A stretch of DNA of 5,807 nt, taken from NCBI GenBank assembly GCA_031278795.1, contig JAITJT010000136.1, positions 1 through 5,807 on the forward strand, read 5' to 3'. This document shows positions 5,533-5,807 of the stretch, piece after piece; position 1 is the stretch's first letter, and the number at the start of each line of letters is the position of its first letter. The position numbers and the translations under genes were made by a program. The stretch is from Deltaproteobacteria bacterium (GTDB taxonomy: Bacteria; Desulfobacterota; Desulfarculia; Adiutricales; Adiutricaceae). The notes below the pieces were generated by a model that was given only the letters and a program-made list of their open reading frames with translations, searched no databases and had not been told where the DNA came from.

Positions 5533-5623
5533 CCTTGATAGGTGCGTTTTGGTCCCTTTTTAGGAAGAAATCCCGTAAAAAAGACGCGTTTTCGCGCTTT
5601 TGTTTGGACTAGCGCTATCAAGG
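5533..5623. repeat. 9-bp inverted repeat enclosing the kinase-gene terminator
   Basis: CCTTGATAG (5533-5541) is an exact inverted match to CTATCAAGG (5615-5623). GTCC (5552-5555) and GGAC (5606-5609) can pair inside it, and the CGCG hairpin lies within. The right arm overlaps TAGCGCTAT (5610-5618), also found at 5452-5460. This may be one folded 3' end for the minus-strand gene. Confidence 0.35.
5577..5601 (-). terminator. Intrinsic terminator of the histidine-kinase-like gene
   Basis: CGCG (5585-5588) and CGCG (5593-5596) form a short GC stem around a TTTT/AAAA loop, extendable by a G-T pair and two A-T pairs. On the minus strand six T residues (5577-5582) follow almost directly. It lies about 45 nt past the stop codon at 5641-5643. 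A T-rich tail (CTTTTGTTT) is also present on the plus strand, so it may work both ways. The stem is short, so confidence is moderate. Confidence 0.55.
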
Positions 5624-5640
5624 TCTAAGGGTTATGCCAT

Positions 5641-5807
5641 TCAAGGAAGGGGAGGGCTTTCCGGACTACTCTCTCCCACAAAGGCGCTATCCTTGTCAGA
5701 GAGGGCATCTCCAAGGTCCAGGGAGGGGCCGCTTTCGGGTATCAAGGGGATGGAAACCGTGACCATGGCTCCGCCCTCGTCTTTGTTGGAGATGCTTAGG
5801 TTTCCGT
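5641..5807 (-). CDS. C-terminal end of a probable sensor histidine kinase (partial)
   Basis: Only the last 54 codons are in the window; the gene continues past the right edge. The visible protein starts GNLSISNKDEGGAMVTVSIP, which fits the end of a HATPase_c domain: the short strand after the G-box region (GNLSISN), then GGAMVTVSIPL matching the family's G-G-x-x-x-x-hydrophobic-x-hydrophobic-P ending. About 30 residues rich in Ser, Pro and Asp follow, ending in PPLP before TGA, a tail unlikely to be part of the catalytic fold. Sensor kinases of two-component systems autophosphorylate on His and pass the phosphate to a response regulator. The N-terminal sensor part and the partner are not visible. 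Another GHKL ATPase is possible but less likely. Confidence 0.75.
   Translation of the reverse strand, partial: GNLSISNKDEGGAMVTVSIPLIPESGPSLDLGDALSDKDSAFVGESSPESPPLP

Larger units (their letters stand above)
4159..5640. other. Long AT-rich non-coding region upstream of the EIID gene
   Basis: Nearly 1.5 kb between the EIID start and the end of the histidine-kinase-like gene with no ORF of notable length on either strand. The longest plausible short frame (33 codons from the ATG at 5151) lacks a ribosome binding site and contains a 10-bp inverted repeat. The region carries two perfect tandem repeats (4262-4283 and 5039-5071), several stem-loops, two plus-strand terminator-like hairpins and a perfect TATAAT. 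The promoter for the EIID-ptsH-ptsI genes should lie at its left end, but I could not find a convincing -35/-10 pair on the minus strand. Confidence 0.65.

Overview
The window looks like a piece of a Desulfobacterota-type (former Deltaproteobacteria) chromosome. This is inferred from gene content: a mannose-family PTS membrane protein (EIID), HPr and Enzyme I lie in a row on the minus strand, an arrangement known from Desulfovibrio-like sulfate reducers. The residue evidence for each family is good. The organism assignment is only a guess.

Layout, left to right. Positions 1-909 are AT-rich and hold no convincing gene. They contain several stem-loops at 54-173, a purine-rich A-tract stretch around 511-600, and a strong 12-bp terminator hairpin at 723-756 downstream of Enzyme I. 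Positions 910-4158 hold, in transcription order (right to left), an EIID-like membrane protein (3397-4158), HPr with an unusual N-terminal tail (2819-3220) and Enzyme I (910-2703). Positions 4159-5640 are about 1.5 kb of AT-rich DNA with no ORF of appreciable length, but with many inverted repeats, two short tandem repeats and two plus-strand terminator-like hairpins. Positions 5641-5807 are the last 54 codons of a minus-strand gene, most likely a sensor histidine kinase, followed by its own terminator at about 5577-5601.

Functionally, Enzyme I takes phosphate from PEP and passes it to HPr, which phosphorylates an EIIA. EIID is the membrane partner of EIIC in mannose-type permeases. No EIIA, EIIB or EIIC is present in the window, and the space upstream of EIID where EIIC might be expected is non-coding. 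The set therefore depends on partners encoded elsewhere or acts mainly in regulation. The genes have wide spacers (176 nt EIID-HPr, 115 nt HPr-EI), so it is not a tight operon, although all three share a strand.

The contrast between GC-richer genes and AT-rich, repeat- and hairpin-rich spacers, with only a little over half of the window coding, is the most striking overall property. I see no clear new multi-gene system. The best leads are the extended HPr, the EIID lacking an adjacent EIIC, and candidate structured RNAs in the spacers.
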